From Desulfuromonadales bacterium (lineage in GTDB: Bacteria > Desulfobacterota > Desulfuromonadia > Desulfuromonadales > BM103): a stretch of DNA of 64,000 nt. Location of the stretch: the NCBI GenBank assembly GCA_027065695.1, contig JAMONP010000097.1, positions 1 to 64,000 of the forward strand. Reading direction: 5' to 3'. This document shows positions 62,350 through 64,000 of the stretch, in pieces. Position numbers and translations under genes: made by a program. The notes beneath the pieces were generated by a model, which saw only the letters and a list, made by a program, of their open reading frames with translations, was not told the DNA's origin and did not search any database. Numbering within the stretch: the stretch's first letter is position 1; each line of letters starts with the position of its first letter.

Positions 62350-62746
62350 TTTGAGTATCTTCCTCCATTCAAAGAAACTTACTAACTACATGACCACTTC
62401 AGAAATTAATGGTCACCCGAAATCACTTTCGTGACCACCTACCTTAAATACAAAAAACAAACATCAGTAGCCTGATCACCTCCCTATTCTTTGTATGTAG
62501 ATTCTTCTAGAGTTTCTTTTCCCATCAGTTTCATAAAATTATAACCACGTTCTAAGCACGCATCAATGCGTGCATTAGGCCCGAGCGTATATTGCAATGT
62601 CAACCAAAAAGGGGAGGCTAATCTCACTATCCCAACGGCCTCTTGTCTTGATAATCTGTTGAGTGAATAGCAAAATCGCAAGACCCCAAAATCGATTTTT
62701 GTTGGCTCGATTAGCGAGCTGGGTTGGCGAATGTGCGGAAAAAAGG
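62350..62746. other. Upstream region of aapJ and degraded sequence
   Basis: Holds an imperfect inverted repeat GGTCACCCGAAA-TCAC-TTTCGTGACC at 62411-62436, which could be an operator of the aap operon, on the edge of a region without convincing genes. A 65-codon minus frame at 62484-62681 (…NARIDACLERGYNFMKLMGKETLEES…) may be a coding fragment but has no family I recognise. Confidence 0.45.
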
Positions 62747-62949
62747 TTAAATCCGAAAATCTTTTTGCAGATTAGCCCAATGGGCCTGGAGTTTATCCTT
62801 GTGCTCGTCATTCATGGGCAGATCTTTTATCTCTTTTGGCCATAAACGGCGTACTTTTTCCATAGTGTCATCAAGGTGTGGCTTTATAACTCGCCATGGC
62901 ACGCCAGTTAGCCTGGCCCACTGATTTCATCTACGCCGCGATTGCTCAT
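62747..62949 (-). pseudogene. Frameshifted small gene, unknown family
   Basis: From ATG 62949 (overlapping the preceding stop as ATGA) 13 codons are read before a stop; shifting frame by one continues as QWARLTGVPWRVIKPHLDDT then MEKVRRLWPKEIKDLPMN and ends at a TAA (62747-62749). The shifted frame looks like real coding sequence, so a one-base frameshift is likely. Function not recognised. Confidence 0.45.
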
Positions 62950-63239
62950 CGATCATCCTCAAGCATATTCTGCCATGGGTCGTCAGACAGGCTTTTCTTT
63001 TTATTATCCATTGCCTGCTTTGATGGTTTTTGCTGTGTAGGGGCGCTGCTTGCTGCGCCCAGGCTTGATACGGATGGAACAAAGGTGTGGCAAACAGAGC
63101 CTCTACATGACCATTTATAAAACGTCTGTCGAGCGGTCAAGATGACCCTGGCCCAGATGCTTCCGGCACGGATCAAATGGCCGAGGTCAGGCATGCAATT
63201 CCAGCTGAGGCCTTTACTTTGGCGAAGGCTCCCCACCAT
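62946..63239 (-). CDS. Small protein of unknown family, possibly mobile-element cargo
   Basis: 97 residues from ATG 63239 with AGGAAG upstream. MPDLGHLIRAGSIWARVILT then ARQTFYKWSCRGSVCHTFVP and a polar Ser/Gln/Lys-rich tail. The stop overlaps the start of the frameshifted gene. The layout is like small genes of mobile elements, but I cannot name a family. Confidence 0.4.
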   Translation of the reverse strand: MVGSLRQSKGLSWNCMPDLGHLIRAGSIWARVILTARQTFYKWSCRGSVCHTFVPSVSSLGAASSAPTQQKPSKQAMDNKKKSLSDDPWQNMLEDDR

Positions 63240-63279
63240 AACTTCCTGAGAGATATCCTGCCTGTTTAATCGACTAAAT

Positions 63280-63295
63280 GTAAAAAATAGTTTAC
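63280..63295. promoter_or_regulatory. Inverted repeat upstream of the HTH gene
   Basis: GTAAA-AAATAG-TTTAC within an A/T-rich upstream region; GACTAAAT occurs twice nearby (63272-63279 and about 63333-63340) and ATAAGTAT twice. Candidate operator for autoregulation. Confidence 0.35.
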
Positions 63296-63363
63296 AAAAT
63301 AAGTATAAAGTTTGAGAATGTAAATATTGATTGACTAAATAAGTATCTATTAGGAGATGAACT

Positions 63364-63858
63364 ATGGCTGCAAGGACAATAGATAATGACCCGAGTCGTG
63401 TAAGTTTTGCCCTGAAAAAGCTGGGGGCAGAGATTGCCGACGCAAGGAAGAGTCGGAAAATCTCTGCACAATCCCTTGCTGACCAGATAAATATATCACG
63501 TCCTACTTTGAAAAAGATTGAGAAAGGTGAAACCGGGGTTGCATTTGGAACTTATGCTGCAGTCGTATTCTCTCTTGGTATTGCTGATCGTATGGGCGAG
63601 GTCTTCTCTTCCGTAGGGCAAAAGCAAGAATCTACCCGTTCTGAGTATCGTTCTCTGGTTTGGGCAAACCCACAGGCTGATGACTCAATATTTATCCGTG
63701 CTGCTCTGCAAAAGCCAAAAATTATTGTGTTGGCTGATATCGTCAGGGATTATGGTTTGGAACGTGTCATGAAAGAATGGGAGGCCTTGAAAGAAACCAT
63801 TGTCGGTCGTAAGGTGGCAATGGACGTCACTCGCATGCTTAAACATTTAACATCATGA
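63364..63858 (+). CDS. HTH-fusion antitoxin candidate upstream of an AbiEii-type toxin
   Basis: 164 residues. XRE helix-turn-helix about 18-75 (LGAEIADARKSRKISAQSLADQINISRPTLKKIEKGETGVAFGTYAAVVFSLG), then a C-terminal part about 95-164 (DDSIFIRAALQKPKIIVLADIVRDYGLERVMKEWEALKE) resembling the short proteins that sit before nucleotidyltransferase toxins in some type IV-like pairs. AGGAG precedes the ATG. Nine bases separate it from the toxin gene, so the pair is likely a toxin-antitoxin unit. Confidence 0.72.
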   Translation: MAARTIDNDPSRVSFALKKLGAEIADARKSRKISAQSLADQINISRPTLKKIEKGETGVAFGTYAAVVFSLGIADRMGEVFSSVGQKQESTRSEYRSLVWANPQADDSIFIRAALQKPKIIVLADIVRDYGLERVMKEWEALKETIVGRKVAMDVTRMLKHLTS

Positions 63859-63867
63859 GGAAAAAAC

Positions 63868-64000
63868 ATGCTCGCTAATGAAACGCAAAGAGTCTGGGAC
63901 ATCCTCAAGGAACAAAGTCTTCTTGACGGTTTTGTGCTTATAGGCGGTACCGCCTTGTCGCTGCATATACACCATCGTATTAGTGAAGATCTTGATTTTG
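63868..64000 (+). CDS. AbiEii-type nucleotidyltransferase toxin, 5' part
   Basis: 44 codons to the window edge: LANETQRVWDILKEQSLLDG then FVLIGGTALSLHIHHRISED and LDF. The GGTALSL...SEDLDF motif is the nucleotidyltransferase signature of AbiEii/MenT-like toxins, which modify tRNA or other targets. GAGG precedes the ATG at 63868. The gene continues outside the window. Confidence 0.82.
   Translation, partial: MLANETQRVWDILKEQSLLDGFVLIGGTALSLHIHHRISEDLDF

Overview
The window looks like a chromosome segment of a Desulfuromonadales-type deltaproteobacterium (Geobacter/Pelobacter/Desulfuromonas relatives). The support is indirect: a B12-dependent ribonucleotide reductase as the only RNR seen, a very large NAD-glutamate dehydrogenase, a panB-panC set completed by a PLP-type aspartate decarboxylase (PanP) instead of PanD, a PEP-CTERM protein behind a sigma-54 promoter, many Cys-rich redox proteins, and a GeoRSP-type peptide-modifying radical SAM locus. 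Base composition is near 50% GC and many genes start with GTG or TTG.

Layout. 1-480: debris of an IS256-family transposase and an MIT_C-domain gene. 474-4858 (minus): a partner-switch operon with a small symporter subunit, a symporter-GAF-PP2C fusion, an anti-anti-sigma STAS protein and an anti-sigma-type kinase. 5129-13897: a TPR lipoprotein plus LolB-like pair, an oligopeptide-binding protein and one permease (no second permease or ATPase follows), a WaaP/InaA-like kinase, an MFS carrier and small proteins. 14061-16286 (minus): nrdJ with a pair of NrdR-like boxes and a terminator. 16601-19023: a GAF-GGDEF diguanylate cyclase and an NtrC-type sigma-54 activator.

19115-32560 is the most interesting part. 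A near-consensus sigma-54 promoter directly follows the activator gene and precedes about 13 kb of tightly packed genes: an ethylbenzene-dehydrogenase-like haem-domain lipoprotein, a carboxypeptidase-regulatory-like lipoprotein, a HEAT lipoprotein, a NapH/NosR-type polyferredoxin, a small exported protein of unknown family, two NosD-like beta-helix proteins, a PhnD-like binding lipoprotein, a membrane-anchored TPR protein and a YedE-type sulfur/selenium transporter. After these come a PqqD-like peptide chaperone, a radical SAM/SPASM enzyme, an unannotated 18-residue peptide ending in Cys (30291-30347), a SPASM protein without the radical SAM cysteines, and a cysteine desulfurase-like enzyme. 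I read this as a ribosomally made, post-translationally modified peptide system tied to an envelope redox or metal assembly module; the function is inference.

32589-48395 is mostly housekeeping: PhoH, TsaD, a DUF2062 protein, KsgA, a parvulin, glutamate dehydrogenase, panB-panC-panP with a structured leader and terminator before panB, an amidohydrolase and RseC. Seven copies of a dispersed palindromic repeat built from GGGACGCGGGACGAGG-like blocks sit in intergenic gaps here and upstream, often directly in front of start codons, and one encodes the tail of a protein. 48638-49548: smpB and ssrA (tmRNA).

49549-52739 is a small integrated island. The 3' end of tmRNA is duplicated at 52720-52739, and a strong terminator, probably the original tmRNA terminator, now lies 3.2 kb away. 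The island holds the PEP-CTERM gene, IS256 and AbiE-like debris and a relBE pair, but no integrase. 52857-54352: hipBA. 54567-56819: threonine catabolism (tdh-kbl). 56902-62349 (minus): a metallophosphoesterase and an aapJQMP amino acid ABC transporter. 62450-64000: degraded reading frames, then an HTH-fusion antitoxin candidate and the start of an AbiEii-type nucleotidyltransferase cut by the window end.
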